Below are positions 1 through 13,058 of a stretch of DNA of 64,000 nucleotides, one piece after another; the stretch's first letter is position 1, and each line of letters begins with the position of its first letter. Origin of the DNA: Syncephalis fuscata (Eukaryota; Zoopagomycota; Zoopagomycetes; Zoopagales; Piptocephalidaceae); the NCBI GenBank assembly GCA_025786725.1, contig JAHLTZ010000018.1:372001-436000 (forward strand). Direction: 5' to 3'. The notes below the pieces were generated by a model. The model was given only the letters and a program-made list of their open reading frames with translations. It was not told where the DNA came from and ran no database searches. A program made the translations under genes and the position numbers.

Positions 1-54
1 ACAATAATATAATAATTACATTAATATTAATCATTGCTTTTATTGTTGTATTAG

Positions 55-272
55 ATGGTGAACGTCGTGAAGGTGCCTACCGTGCACCACGCGGTGACCG
101 CGATGACTACCGTCGCCGCGATGACGGTGGAAAGAAAGAGGGTGCCGCCGGTGATTTCCGCCCAGAATTCGTAAGTTACATACATACATTTACGCATATA
201 GGACAAATAATAATAACAATTGTAATAATTAAATAGCGTGGTGGATTTGGCCGTGGTCGTCGTCCAGAGTAA
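55..272 (+). CDS. RPS10: 40S ribosomal protein eS10, 3' end only (partial)
   Basis: The last two exons of cytosolic small-subunit protein eS10 are visible: 55-170 and 237-272, separated by a 66-nt GTAAGT...TAG intron; bases 1-54 are the end of an upstream intron. The translated end has an Arg/Asp/Tyr-rich stretch (YRAPRGDRDDYRRR), then a Lys/Gly/Ala linker, and finishes RGGFGRGRRPE before TAA. The family's C-terminus is a basic linker followed by an FRGGFGRGR tail, so the match is specific although only about 50 residues are present. The gene starts left of the window and converges on RFC1, with about 200 bp between stop codons. Confidence 0.9.
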
Positions 273-475
273 GGCGCTACGTGCGATCCTTGCAGGGATA
301 TATACGCGCATGCACGCATTTATCTCTCTTTCTCATATAACTATTTGAATAAAACGCTGTTCTCGTTTTATTAAAACTAATTATGATCCATTCATTTAAC
401 TTGATTTATTTATTTATTTATAATGTCAATTCAAATATAATTGCTAACTGATTCAAAATAGCCTGCTTATTATTA

Positions 476-3400
476 TTATTTCTTGGTAGATCGACCTCGT
501 TTACTTCCCTTTGCGCCACCACTTGCTTTTGATTTAAAAGTTGGCACTTTTTTGATCAAGTTGTCATCGGCCATTGTTTCTTCGTCTGAATCGATGGCAG
601 CCGGTACTTCGTCGTCAACATCAAATGCCTCTTCCAAGTCAGGCTGTCCTCCTTGATCACCACCACCACCACTGACCGTATCACGTTTGGCTAGATTCTT
701 AGTAATGGCCACCGTTGGATGTGTACTTTTATTGTATCTAATATATACACACAGTTCATTGATATCATTGCTATTAACACTAACACTAACCAGTATAAAA
801 TAACTTACAATCGAGTAAAGGCTGATTTAACATTACTAGGAATTTGCTTTAGTAGCTGTTCTCCATTATTACGTCCAATACATAAATTAATAATTGTATC
901 CCAATCTTCACGGGCTAAATAGTAGTCATCGAGTAGATCAATGACCGACTGTGCACCATCCTATAATAATATTGATTAGTGAAATATTCTAATTTAAAAA
1001 TAAATATAACTTACAGTACCCGCAGTCAATAAAGGATTAGTAAGAGCCTGTGATAGTAGAGGAATATAGGAGGCACGTATTTCATCTTTACCACACGCTA
1101 CACGCAATCGCATACGTGCTTGTACCTCGGCCAATTGACGATCTGCCTTGCCAGCCTTTGAATATTGTCCCAACCAACTATATTTATCATTGTTATACGT
1201 TGTAGTGTAATTGGTTAGTAAATAGTAGAATAATTACCTTGGAAATTGGTACAAGCCTTGCATGCCACCGTGCATAAAATAAGCTGGACGTACACATGAA
1301 AATAGAGCATGAGTAGGCATAAGTTCCCATTGTTGCTGTGTCCTATTTATTCATTCATTCATTCATATAATGTATGTAAAAGTTATTATAAATAACGTCT
1401 ACTAATCAGCTTTAAATTACCTATGAATGGCATGATCAACAAGATCACCCTGTGAAATAGATTCAGATGCTTTGGCAACTAGTTCAAGTGTACGCAAATC
1501 CATATCTTTAATCGAGCCACCTGCTGATCGAGCAAGCGATGGGGCCATACGAATATAGTTTTCCTATTAATGCTCATTATTAGTACACCTTTTTATTCAT
1601 ATCAGTATTACTACTACCACTCACTTGCATCATAAGTGGGACAATGCTATAGTCATGAAAGTATAAATCAAGTTTTTCAGCTAGATTTGTCGAATTATAC
1701 GCTTGATTTTGCAAGTATTTGCCAATAATATCAAATGGCCCCAATGCAATATGCTTCTCAGATCTTTCACCTCTATATACTACTTATTAGTAAATAGAAT
1801 AATGATATTATAATAAATAACTTGCAATAGTTTTGCCCCATCGTAATCAAGACTGTTATGGGCCAATTTCCATGCCGATAACTAGTTAATCAATTAGCTA
1901 ATTAGTAGACATTATATAATGTACTATAGAGTTACTTACAATATTTAGTATCTGACGGATATCCGAATGAGTAGATGCCACTAAATGATCAATAGCATTA
2001 GGTTGCAGTTTTAGACCTTCTCTATTAAATAGCACTATATTAATACAGTCATTGTTGTAATAAATACCAATAATTACTTGAAAGCAATCGACATGATACG
2101 CGAACGAATAGAAGCAGCCTCCGGTCTAATATAGTTATGGTTAATGTTATTACTATGTTACTATATTATTTACCGTCTAAATCGTAAATCCAAACAATAG
2201 TTGGCCAATGATCGTACTTTGGTAGACTGTCGATCATTGCAAATACATATAATAGGAATCTGGTAATACATTAGCCTATGTACTATTACATCATTATTGC
2301 TACTCACCTTTGATTTCTTGATTAATTGAATTAATTGCGCAATACCACCACGATCACCGGCAGACATGCCATCCACTTCATCCATAATAACGACACGATG
2401 GTGTAGTTCCGACTAGCAACTAGTGTTAGTATGGATTAATAATTAAGACCAATTAACTTACACTACTACTTGTTTCAATCATGGCTTTTGTGGATATAAT
2501 CTCTCCCAAATTTCCCTATTATATAATTGATACAATTAATACACTATAGTATAATCGTTATTGATTAACCAACTTCAATAGCTTTCTTGCTACGAGCATC
2601 GCTAGCATTAAATTCAATTACGTGGAATCCTTCATTAATGCTAACTAATCGAGCCGATGTTGTTTTGCCAATGCCTGGTGGACCGGAAATAAGAACTGCT
2701 CGATACTCTAAACGACGCCCTTTATTCCTAGTCGCTTTATATTAATATAACAACGCTTATAATATAGTCAGTAATTAATGAACATTTACCATTGACGCAA
2801 CCATTCTCCTAATCTTTCAATATTAGACTTGTTGCCACACAGTTCTCTAATAGTCTTGGGTGTGTAACGCTCAGTCCATAAATCAGTTTTTACGCTATAT
2901 TCATTAAATAGTAATACAGTCAATTTAATACTATCAATACACGATCATCTTATTAGTAACTTACATTTTAGGCACTCCATCACCACCACCACCACACTAC
3001 TACTACTACCATCAATATTATTATTATTATCGACAGTGTCATCATTTAATATAGAGACGGCACTAACAGCCTTTCCCATTTTTGTCATATCTTCATCAGG
3101 TTTGCCATCCGATTTACGTATAAGATCAAGAAATTCATCTTCATTCAATACTTGGATTTTAAATGCTTTAACTTTTTCCAGTTTCTTTTCACCAGCATCC
3201 TCGCCCACTACAACATAAGATGTCTTTGAACTTGGTGCCGTTGTAACACGTCTAATTAGAAACACTGTTGATTATTGTTTTCATATATATCGTTTGATAG
3301 TCTACTACTTACCCACTATATCGTTTCACCAAATCAGCTGCTTCCTCACGACTAATTGAAGTCAACTCTCCGGTAAAAACAAAGGTTAATCCCTATATTG

Positions 3401-4241
3401 TTAATTTATTATTAATCAGTTAACTCTAACTCTATCTTTATTTACCTTTAAACAATTGGGTGCACCAGTAGGAATTTCCTTTGAACCAGGTGCTGAAGGT
3501 CCAGTTCGCGCTTTCCGTTCCCAAAAACTATGATCAATTAATTGATGTATTAATATGTTAATCCACACTTGTATATCATTCATCTATTTACTTGAATTTC
3601 TTTTTTGCTGGCTGTTCTGTTTTAACTGTAATTGGTGGATCAGTGACTGATGTATCTGTTGTATCCATATTGACTGTATTATCTAGTAATTCCGTCTCTT
3701 TTTCCTCTTCTTTTACTTCTTTATGAGCACGCTTTCGGGAAGCGGTCTTTTTTATAGGTGCTGTTGTAGTTGCTGTATCCACATCCATTGCATCCGCTGG
3801 TTCACTATCCAGACCCATAGGTACGGCTCTAGTGGCCCGTCTACCGCCCCTTCTCGATTTTTGTGTTGGTGCTTCTTGAAAAGCATCATTGTTGTCGTCA
3901 TCGTCCTCTTTCATGTCTTCATCTTCGTGTTCTACATGTTTATCGGCGGCAGTATCAGCCGTGCTAGGCGTAAAATCGTCATCGGAATCTACTATCTTCT
4001 TTTTACGTCCACGCTAAATGCCATACATTTCAGTCAACTATCAATGTCAACTGGGATTGCTATAACTCAATTACTACCTTTACTTTTGACGTCGTCTCTT
4101 GACCTTCCTTTTCTTTTTCTTTCTTTGGCTCTATTTTAGTAGGCGCTTTTGCACCAAAATAACTCGAAATACTGCGTTGACCTACACTGCTTGTTGTAAT
4201 ACTAATACACAATAAATAATATGCATTAACCTACCAGACAT
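476..4241 (-). CDS. RFC1: Replication factor C large subunit (clamp loader)
   Basis: RFC1 is the large subunit of the clamp loader that opens PCNA at primer ends in the nucleus. From the start (ATG at 4241) there is an N-terminal QRSISSYF motif, which fits a PCNA-interacting (PIP) box, then a long Lys/Glu/Asp-rich low-complexity region. A BRCT domain follows at about 3460-2950 ([29 protein letters not shown]). The AAA+ ATPase has Walker [10 protein letters not shown] near 2690 and Walker B MDEVDGM near 2385, followed by the sensor region ICNDRQS. The C-terminal collar region runs to an acidic and then basic tail ending RGRSTKK. At least a dozen short introns interrupt the gene. I did not verify every splice junction, but no break was evident in the conserved domains. 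Confidence 0.93.
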
Positions 4242-4427
4242 AATTCGTAACTATAATAGAATAAAATGACCGTACACACGTCAAGAAAGAACAAAAGAAG
4301 AAAAGGAAGAAATTTGTATGGAAATACACGCGTATATTTATATCATTAATTAGAGTTGTTATTAGTTAATTAGTTAATTAATGAGTCTTTAATAAACATT
4401 CGATAAGTATCGTTTATTTAATATAAT

Positions 4428-5075
4428 CTAGTATATATATATATTATGTTGACGCTTTAACGAGGTAGTTCGCTTAACAATATCTTCATTGACAATATGA
4501 CGGCCACGGTTAAGGCTTAGTTCGTGATGAGAAACGAAAGTGGGCCAGTCCATACCTAGTCCCTCTACTGCATCTTTCATAGCGAGTCGCTCCCAGTAGA
4601 GTGCTATAGCCGGTGTATCAGTAGTGCCACGGGCAGTGGCATTTGCTTGCCAGCGTGAAAGAACATGGCAGAGTGAAGCAATCTTGTCACTAACTTGATC
4701 TCTTTCTTCAACTACGCGAAGACGCTTTGGCCGTAGTAGATAGGCAGCCGGATCTTCAGGAACCGATGGAGGAACGTCAAGTAGAGCGTTGCATAAACCA
4801 CGCGATACTTCGTCGTTCAAACCAACAGCTACGACCATAGGCTTCCAGTGATCTTTGCGTAGTCGCGGTGGTCGTTGAGCAGAACTTTTAATCTGCTCCA
4901 AGTGCTTGGGCTATATGGAATGGCATCAGCATAAATGTCCTACTTATATATATATATATATATATACGCACACCATACTTACCGAAAGTGTTCTTTGTGG
5001 ACTAACCAACACTTGAGAAGTGATGACATGTCGATAAAGATAAATACCGCCGCGTGCTGTCGTCGTTGCAGACAT
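4428..5075 (-). CDS. MHR1: Mitochondrial large ribosomal subunit protein mL67 (Mhr1 family)
   Basis: Two exons encode about 190 residues. Exon 1 (ATG at 5075) gives an N-terminus with IYLYRHVITSQVLVSPQ. Exon 2 gives RPPRLRKDHWKPMVVAVGL, later ALYWERLAMKDAVEGLGMDW, and stops at a TAG inside a TA repeat. The order of blocks follows the fungal Mhr1/mL67 family: a 'YIFRN...QVLYS'-like strand, the 'LR+D.WK.M..V' block, and an 'IYWED' block. In yeast the family member is both a mitoribosomal protein and a factor in mtDNA recombination. Its presence is the main argument for a fungal host. It lies between RFC1 and DIC1 on the same strand, but fungi do not use operons, so I infer nothing from that. 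Confidence 0.82.
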
Positions 5076-5236
5076 GATTCAGCTTGAAAGTAATAAGAAA
5101 AAAATAGAAATATAACACAAACAAATTAATAAAAATTAAAAGTTAATTAACAGTAATAGGAATAATAGCGTTAATTATTGTGAAAAGAAATCATATAATT
5201 TATTAATCCAATAATGCAAATCCATTGAAATGATAA

Positions 5237-6530
5237 TTACGCGGCTGTATTCGTTGATGTAGCTGGCGTGGTAACTGTAGTAGTTACTGTGGTAGGAATC
5301 CTTTCCTTATCGTACATAGTACGCATTTGTTCAAGAATAATAAATGTAATAATAGTATGTGGACCAAGTCTAGTAAAGGCCGCCACCCAACCTTTAAATA
5401 ATGACGAAATACCTTCATGGCGTAGCATATGAACCATTGTACGTAGTGTGCCCTATAAACAACATAATTGGTTAAATCTACTCACGAATATAAATCTAGC
5501 CTCTATTTACCTTGAATTCTGATCCAGGTGGAGAATTCATGACACGCGTTTTTACCACATCCACTGGGGAACACACCGTAGTAGCCACCAATCCCTACCA
5601 ACAATTACATTAATAAGCACGCATTAATAGCTAACACTGGTAGTGGTCTACTTACGGATAGAAGACTGGCCCCAAAGTGAGTCCATACAGATTCACCGAA
5701 ATATGGTGAAGCTAGCAATTGGGCTTTGAAAAAGTCATAGCTTGTTAGCTGAGCACATGTCATAATGGCTGCTCGTTGCACATTAGGACCGACACCGCGC
5801 ATTAAAGCACGCGGGCCTTCTTCTAGTGTAACACGTCGTAGTCCATCAAGAGCATGACGGTAGTTGCGCTGTTTGTCCAACGGTAGCTGTCCATCATTTT
5901 GCATACGCACATTAACAACATCAGCTGGATTGCCAAATACACCACCGACACAGCCAGCCACTACAGCTGCCCCCATCATTTTGTAAACCGGAATAGATCC
6001 TATACAAATTATAGATGGATTTATTAGTAGTTGTATTGACTTCTTTCTATATATGTATATATTTACCATTGCTTTCTGGAGGAATTCTTTCTTTAATAGC
6101 ATCATAGACACCAAAGCGTACTGTAGAATAAGTCTAATAATCCGTGTTATTTCGATTAGTTTATTATTACTATTTAATAGCTAAATAGATATAGTTACTC
6201 ACAGCTTGTCGTAGTAGACTCGCACTTAATCCGTTGAATAGAGCAAGTGGGCCCTCCACGCGAAGAATAGTGGCAATGGCACGTACTGTGCCCATGTTCT
6301 GCTTTCCTTTGGTCGTTTGAAGACGTACTTTGACCAAATCAAGCGGGTGTGTACAACAAGCTGCCAACGACGCACTTAATCCTATAAATACATAGCGATA
6401 GTAACCATATTAGCAAACGTAATTTTATAGCTACTATGTATCCATTCTTCTACTTCTCCTTCTTCTCCTTACCGCCAAACCAGAATGGATATGTTTTTGG
6501 CTTAGAAGCCTTAGTTGGAGTCGATACCAT
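5237..6530 (-). CDS. DIC1: Mitochondrial dicarboxylate carrier (SLC25 family)
   Basis: This inner-membrane carrier exchanges malate or succinate for phosphate. The protein starts MVSTPTKASKPKTYPFWFGG, like the KYPWWYGG start of DIC1. Three tandem carrier repeats carry the signature PxD/ExxK/R: HPLDLVKVRLQ, NPADVVNVRMQND and SPVDVVKTRVMNSP. The second-repeat variant, with Asn where other carriers have Lys and followed by the MQND run, is typical of DIC1. The C-terminal repeat ends with a GWVAAFTRLGPHT helix and a Thr/Val-rich tail. Five short introns split it. The ATG at 6530 lies about 450 bp from the divergent COA8 start, so the two genes may share a promoter region. Confidence 0.92.
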
Positions 6531-6977
6531 GTTGTTATTTGAACTATTCACGTATAAGAAGATGAATACTACTAAATAAACAAAAGTACAATAAAGTAGA
6601 AACACGTACTTTTAATGAACAAAAATAAAAAAACCACGTCCTTGTTTATAGGTTCAGTATAATAAGAATAGCAATAATAATAATGTTTGTAGTAGTAGTA
6701 GTAAAAGTAAAAAATAAGTGTAGTAATTGCTACTTTTTATATATTTGCTCAGCAAGAAAAGAAAAGAACCCGAGTCCGACAAATAGAGTAGCTGCAACCA
6801 ACCAACTAGCTGTTTAACAGAGTAATAGCAAGTCGGTGTTGTTAATAATAGCTTGAACAGTCAACGTGGGTGGGCAAAAGTTATTTTCCGCTTCTTTCTT
6901 ATCTTTTGTTGTTCAAAAACGCGTTGTGAATCTATTTGTTCAAAGGGCGTGTGTTCATCCACGGCTACTTTTGAAGA

Positions 6978-7828
6978 ATGACGTCAATGGTTAGAACAGC
7001 TGTAGGCCAACGAGTCCACAGCTTTACTGGTCGTTGTTTGGTCAAGGTAAAGACACATGTGAATAGGCACGCTGGTTATAATAATGGTAATAATGATAGT
7101 CGATATGATAGTTACATTGCAGCTATGGCCAACGAACATTAAGCACTTCTTCAGTAATGGGCAAGTCTAATAGTAAGTAATAGCAACATCAAATATATTA
7201 AATATATTAAATATATTAAATATAATTTACTCTACCAACTAGATCCATCATCGACTGCTGATATGATTGGATCGCCTGATCTAGTATCTGGAATTCGACC
7301 TGTCAAATACCATATACCAGCTAATGAAACAGATACTGTAAGTTACAAGTATCAATACTTATTGTAATCTACAATTATTAATAATATATTGATATTTATT
7401 AAATATCCTGATTATGTAGGAGCGACAGTGGCGTGAACAACGGGAACGTGTTGATCAAGGACATCATAACTTTTGGTATAATAATAATAAGCAATTTAAA
7501 GCTAAACAACAACAATTTATTCAACAATGTAAATAACACACTAGTAATTATAACTATAGAATATAGCTTATGCATAATTGTTTAATTGATTAATCAACTA
7601 GTTACAAAAGATAACGGCGTTGCACCTACTGACGAGGAAATGACCACATTTTATCGCCAATTTCTACTTGATAATAAGGCACAACATCGACAATATCAAC
7701 AATGGTGGCTACGTGAGAATGTTGCTTTACTAGTATCTGAATTACGGCAATATCTACAGCGTAGCGGTATTATGGCAAAACCGCCACCAACTACCACAAC
7801 AAATACTCATAGACCATCAAATAAATAG
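6978..7828 (+). CDS. COA8: Cytochrome c oxidase assembly factor 8-like (COA8/APOPT1, DUF2315)
   Basis: This is a small matrix-targeted protein family needed for complex IV stability under oxidative stress. I place five exons: 6978-7049, about 7125-7172, about 7244-7338, about 7421-7528 and about 7602-7828. The N-terminus (MTSMVRTAVGQRVHSFTGR) is basic and free of acidic residues, as for a presequence. The mature part has SPDLVSGIRPVKYHIPANET, then ERQWREQRERV, NFWYNNNKQF, and MTTFYRQFLLDNKAQHRQYQ followed by WWLRENVALL. This matches the COA8 order of a RPV+FYIP block, a W...FW helix and an 'EEM..FY+.FL' helix. The Pro/Thr-rich tail is lineage specific. Intron phases were chosen to keep this alignment. 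Confidence 0.85.
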
Positions 7829-8175
7829 TTCTTTTTTTCACACGTTTATTTATTCATAACCTATTAGATTGACGCAGTGGGGGTAACTATTACCAGTTTC
7901 CATAAATACATACTAGTCAATTGAGGTTGGCCTGTAGTAAAGCGGCATGTAAAATTGCCGATGTTGCAGTCATCGTGTTCTATCAACGCTCCGACTACCC
8001 CACATGCACAAAGAGAGAGAAAGGAATTAAGGCCAATCGACTCGGGAAATAATAAATATTAAGCAACATTTGCTCCTATCACGCCTATTGGTATTATTAT
8101 TATTAGTATTATTCCTATTGTTTATACTTGCTTAACAACAACAACAACAACAGTAACAGTAACAACACCGCCACC
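7829..8175. other. Intergenic, COA8 to acyl-CoA oxidase
   Basis: About 350 bp between two same-strand genes. It holds a TA/TTA-rich stretch, a short CAA repeat just before the oxidase start (about 8136-8165), and a GCCGCCACC run immediately before its ATG, which is a strong translation-start context for this AT-rich genome. No further gene was seen. Confidence 0.5.
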
Positions 8176-10974
8176 ATGTCAAATAAAGCGCGCTCTACGA
8201 AAGATGTGGCAGCTGAACGTCTAGTGCGTTTACAAGGTCATCTCACTAATGGCGAATACCATGAGGCTACGGGTCCGCGTGATTTAGCGGCCGAAAGAGC
8301 CCGTGGTTCTTTTGATGTCGTGGATATGGAAAGCTTCTTTAATGGAGGTGAAGAGGCAGCCGAGTACCGCGTAAGCTATCACCATTATAATAGGTAACGC
8401 TTTCATCTAACCATATCAATACATTGATTAGCGTCAAGCTTATCAAATTATTCGTCGTGATCCCGAGCTACTTTTACCGGATGAACTACGTTATAACAGT
8501 GATCAGAACCAGTTAAAGGAGAAGTAAGTAATATAAACAGATGTTAAATAGATTAATTAAATACCATAATGTTATTGCTATAGAACCATGCAACAGATAC
8601 GCCGTTATGTTGAAGTATCTCGTAATGTCAAGAATCCGAAATTACGTCAAGCACTCTATGATGCCATGTCGTAAGTAATTAAGATAAAATAGACATAATT
8701 AGTCTAATATGAATACATGTATTTTGTTTAATTCTATTTTAGTATTTACTCGGAAATGTTTGGCATGCGTATTTATGTACATGAAATGCTTTTTAACCAG
8801 TCTTTGATAATTTCGGGTAGCAATGAGCAACACGAAGAATGGAAGGATCTTATTGAGACTTGGGGAGTTATTGGATGTTATGCCATGGTAAGTAATAAGT
8901 TAATAGATACATTAATTAGTTAAAAATAATAACAATAATTAAATGATAATAGACGGAACTGGGTCATAGGTAACATCGATAACAACAATTAATTAATACT
9001 AATAGAATACTAATGCACATTTAATTGATAGTTCATTTTTACGTGGACTAGAAACAACTGCCACATTTGACAAAGTCACTGATGAATTTGTTATTCACTC
9101 CCCCACACTAACTGCTACAAAATGGTAAATGAATACAAATATTTAATTAATTAATTGCATTTATGTTTATATTTGTATTTTTATAATAGGTGGATTGGCA
9201 TGGCTGGTGAAACTGCAACACATACAGGTAATAATAATAACACTAGTTAACTAATTAATAATAGCAATTAATTAACTAGCTTTCATTTATTATTAGTGGC
9301 TATTGCTCAGCTAATTATTGATGGCAAATCGTATGGCGTCCAATGGTTTATTGTACAGTTACGTGATCGATCCACTGGTCGTTTAATGCCCGGTGTTATT
9401 GCTGGTAATATTGGTTCTAAAGCCGGTAGAGGTGGTCTTGATAATGGATGGATTCAATTCAACCATGTGCGTATTCCTCGTAAGCATATGCTACGACGAT
9501 GGGCGGATGTATCGCGCGAGGGCATCTTTACTCCCTCACCTAATCCATCTCTGGCCTATGCCGCGCTTATTCCCGAAAGATTGGCCGTCATTCCCGGGAC
9601 CGTGGCGAATTGTGGTCAAGCATTAACCATTGCCACACGTTACAGCTGTGTACGTCGACAGGGTAATAACGATGAACTTATTATGGACTATCAAACGCAG
9701 CAAGTGCGTCTAATGCCCGGTATCGCTTCCCTCTACGTATTCAATATTCTATCAACGTAAGTAATTAGTTTATTTATCCATATATATATATGTGTGTGTG
9801 TACTTGTATTGATATATATATATATCTTTTTTATTCTAGTCGTTTAAATGCCCATTGGAGCAGTATGACGGCATTGATTAATACACAGCCTGAAGTGTTC
9901 CTCGGACAACTTGCCGATATTCATGCCTCTTCCGCTGGATTCAAAGCCATGGTCGGTTGGTGGGGCAGTGAGATACTCGAGAGATGTCGACGAGCCTGTG
10001 GTGGCCATGCCTTTTCTGCTTATAATGCCATTCCAGGCATTATTGGTGACTGGGGTGTAATGACCACAGGTGGCGGCGATAACATTGTACTTGCTCAACA
10101 AACAGCAGTAAGTAGCCATGTTATATTAAATTAGTACATTATTAATAACATTTGCTATATTAGCGTTATCTTGTATCTTGTATCAAGAAAATATCGATGG
10201 GAAAACGCGTTGAAGGAACTGTTGCGTATTTCAACGATATACCACGTTTACTACAATCCAAATCGTGTTCACTAGCATCAAAGGATCTTATCTCAATTGA
10301 AGGCCTACTTGATATACTGACTTGGCTATCTGCTCAACAGGTAAGCAATGAATAAATTGGCTATTTATTTATTAACGCTAGTTAATTTAGATGATCACTT
10401 TGGGTCAAGCTCTTGCCTCGGCGGCCGGTGGCAATACTGAGGCTGCTTGGCAACAGCATCAAACGGAACTTGTTGACGCATCGCTTGTATATTCACGTCG
10501 TACAGCTCTTCACGTATTCGTTGACTATCTACAAGAGATGGAAAAGATCTCATCACACTATATACATCTAGTGCCTGTATTGCGTCGTTGTGGTTTACTG
10601 TATGCATTACAGTGTGTACAAGAACAGTTGGCACCTTTATTGGAACTCGGCTATTTATCGGCTGAACAAAGCGCTACTATTCGCCGTGCTTTCCTCGATG
10701 CTTGTGCTGACTTGCGTAAAGATGCTGTTCCACTTGTTGACTCATGGGGCTTCCCTGACTTTATTATAAAGGCACCCATTGGTCGCTACGACGGCAATAT
10801 CTATCCCGGTAAGTAATGCATTCTATACACTAATTTACCGGATACTCATTTTGCTATGTTATAGCTTATTTGGATAGATTACGTCATTCAGATGATTGCT
10901 TTGGTGTGCCCAAATACTGGGAACAATACATTAAGCCGCTTACTTTCCCCAAGAAGGACGATAATCAGCTGTAG
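8176..10974 (+). CDS. Acyl-CoA oxidase (peroxisomal beta-oxidation, first step), catalytic Glu apparently replaced
   Basis: The protein is about 670 residues in at least nine exons from the ATG at 8176 (context GCCACCATG). It has the family's order: N-terminal alpha domain ([14 protein letters not shown]), FAD-binding block with [20 protein letters not shown], beta domain with [19 protein letters not shown] and [14 protein letters not shown], then the oxidase-specific C-terminal helices ([34 protein letters not shown]). In well-studied members the catalytic base is the Glu of an EGDN or EGEN motif. Here it reads G-G-D-N (codons 10072-10080). The C-terminus is DDNQL, not a canonical SKL-type peroxisomal signal. 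The fold call is firm, but activity is uncertain because of the missing Glu. The gene converges on TRAPPC10. Confidence 0.92.
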
Positions 10975-11096
10975 ATGCCAACAAGAGTAGTAGTGCATAC
11001 ACACGCGCACACAATTCATGCTAATAAACATTAACATTTGATAAAATACGAACTTTACTGTGATTTTATCTGTGCATTCGATAAAATGTAGACGTG

Positions 11097-13018
11097 TTAC
11101 AATTTGTCCAGAAAAAACGACGCGCCATGTTGTTTGGGTTTTACAAGTATATCGACGACATTCTTGACATGAGCAATAGGCGTTGAACATGACGTTGACG
11201 ATAAATAGCGCAATCGTAATGTTGGCACAGGTATAGTCCAGTCTTCATTGGTACGAGTGTGACATTGAACTCGCGTGTCTGTCCCGGCTAATTTAATTGT
11301 ATTAGCTATACTGTCTCCATATACCTATATGCCTCTTACCTCCATAGTAAAACGAGCCTTTTTTTGGCCAGCAATAATCCATTGTTCACGGCCACCATCT
11401 AAATCAAAACCAAGTTCTGATGAAATTGGTGCATCCGCTGATTCAGCATCCACTTGATATAACTGTGATTGATTAATGACAACACGACAAGGACATGACT
11501 CTTCAATGACCAGTTCGCGGCAATCTGGTATTAATTCTGCCGTGGTAATTAACTAAATTTAAACAATAATAAATAGTTAATATACTATTCGCTTTATCAT
11601 CTTTAACTACTTACCTGTCGTGTTGGAAGTGTAATGGTACAGAATAACAATCGCTCCATTCCTTCTGCAGCATCTAAAATTGCTCGATCAATTGGAATTT
11701 GTTGATGTGTCTAAATAAAATATTAATATTATATATAATCAATAACATTACTACTTACCTGGAAGAATTCAGTTAAAGTATGATTTAAACGACGTTGTAA
11801 TGCTTCACTTTCATGAACAAATAATGAAGCATAGCTTGAAGCATTTAAATGCTCTGTACTAATAGCATCAATTAGACCGATAGCATTGAGATCAACAACA
11901 GAATTCTCTAATAAGCTTTTTGTATGTTCAATAACCAGCCATTTATATTGAGACAGTCCAGTTTCCTCAAGTGTCCGTTCAAGTAGTGCATTAACATGAA
12001 TGGCCGCCTCTATTAATATTTACAAATAAATAAAAGAACATTGTATACTGTTAATAAACTATACCATCACTAAGTAACCGAAAGCGTACTTGTAACGACA
12101 TTGTTGCCTCTTCTTCTATATTCGTTTGTTAGTAGTTAAATTATACAATCTTAACCAATTTAATTACTTGAATAATCTTGTTCCAATCGATAAGTCAATG
12201 CTGTCCTCGATTGAGCAAATAATACCTAGAATAATAACATTATAGATATATAGATATATAGATATATAGATATAAAAGACCTACCGATTCACATGCCGAT
12301 ATAGGTGGCTCATCAAGTAGACGGATATTCTCAGATAGAGTCGATTCACAGGAAAGTAATCTTACAGGCACGATCCCATCACATATAATATCTACTTTAA
12401 CCAATGTACTAACCATTCATTAAACATTCACATATTTATAGATTAGCATAATAGCAGGTTATCTATTTATTAGTACTTACTGCTTCTCTAGAGGATAAAT
12501 CATAGGCCGCATAGCAATAGGCATTGAAAAGTCAAGTGATTCCAATACACTAAATGAAAATATTTGATCTTGTTGCGTTGTATAAGCCACAACTAATTTA
12601 ACCTATATCAACCTATTAGTATACTATACCCATTATCAATATATATATATATATATATAATGTATACCTTCACTCGATGGGTAAGCCGTGTATGTTGGAA
12701 TGGTACATACCACTCGTATGTTTCATTTGTACCACATACTGGCAATGGACAGACCATTTCCAAACTATTATTTAATTCAGGTGTCATTTCAACATGTTCC
12801 TCTAAAGAAATATTAATATTTGTTAATAATTAAATAGTTAGTTATAGACTAACCTGATCCTGTTTCATCAATGATCTTTTTAATATCAATAGAATCTACT
12901 TCAGGAAAGTTGGCCCCTTCTGTAGTAATTAACAACGACACTTGACCCTTAACAATGGCATGTTTTCTTGTATGCATCTGTACACGAAATCGTGGTGTAG
13001 CTTCAGCATTTTCTATTA

Positions 13019-13058
<40 letters not shown>

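Noticed and set aside
3723..4139. 138-codon plus-strand ORF
   Set aside because: It lies opposite the RFC1 N-terminal region, whose minus-strand sequence is protein-like; the plus reading is low-complexity Ser/Cys/Phe.
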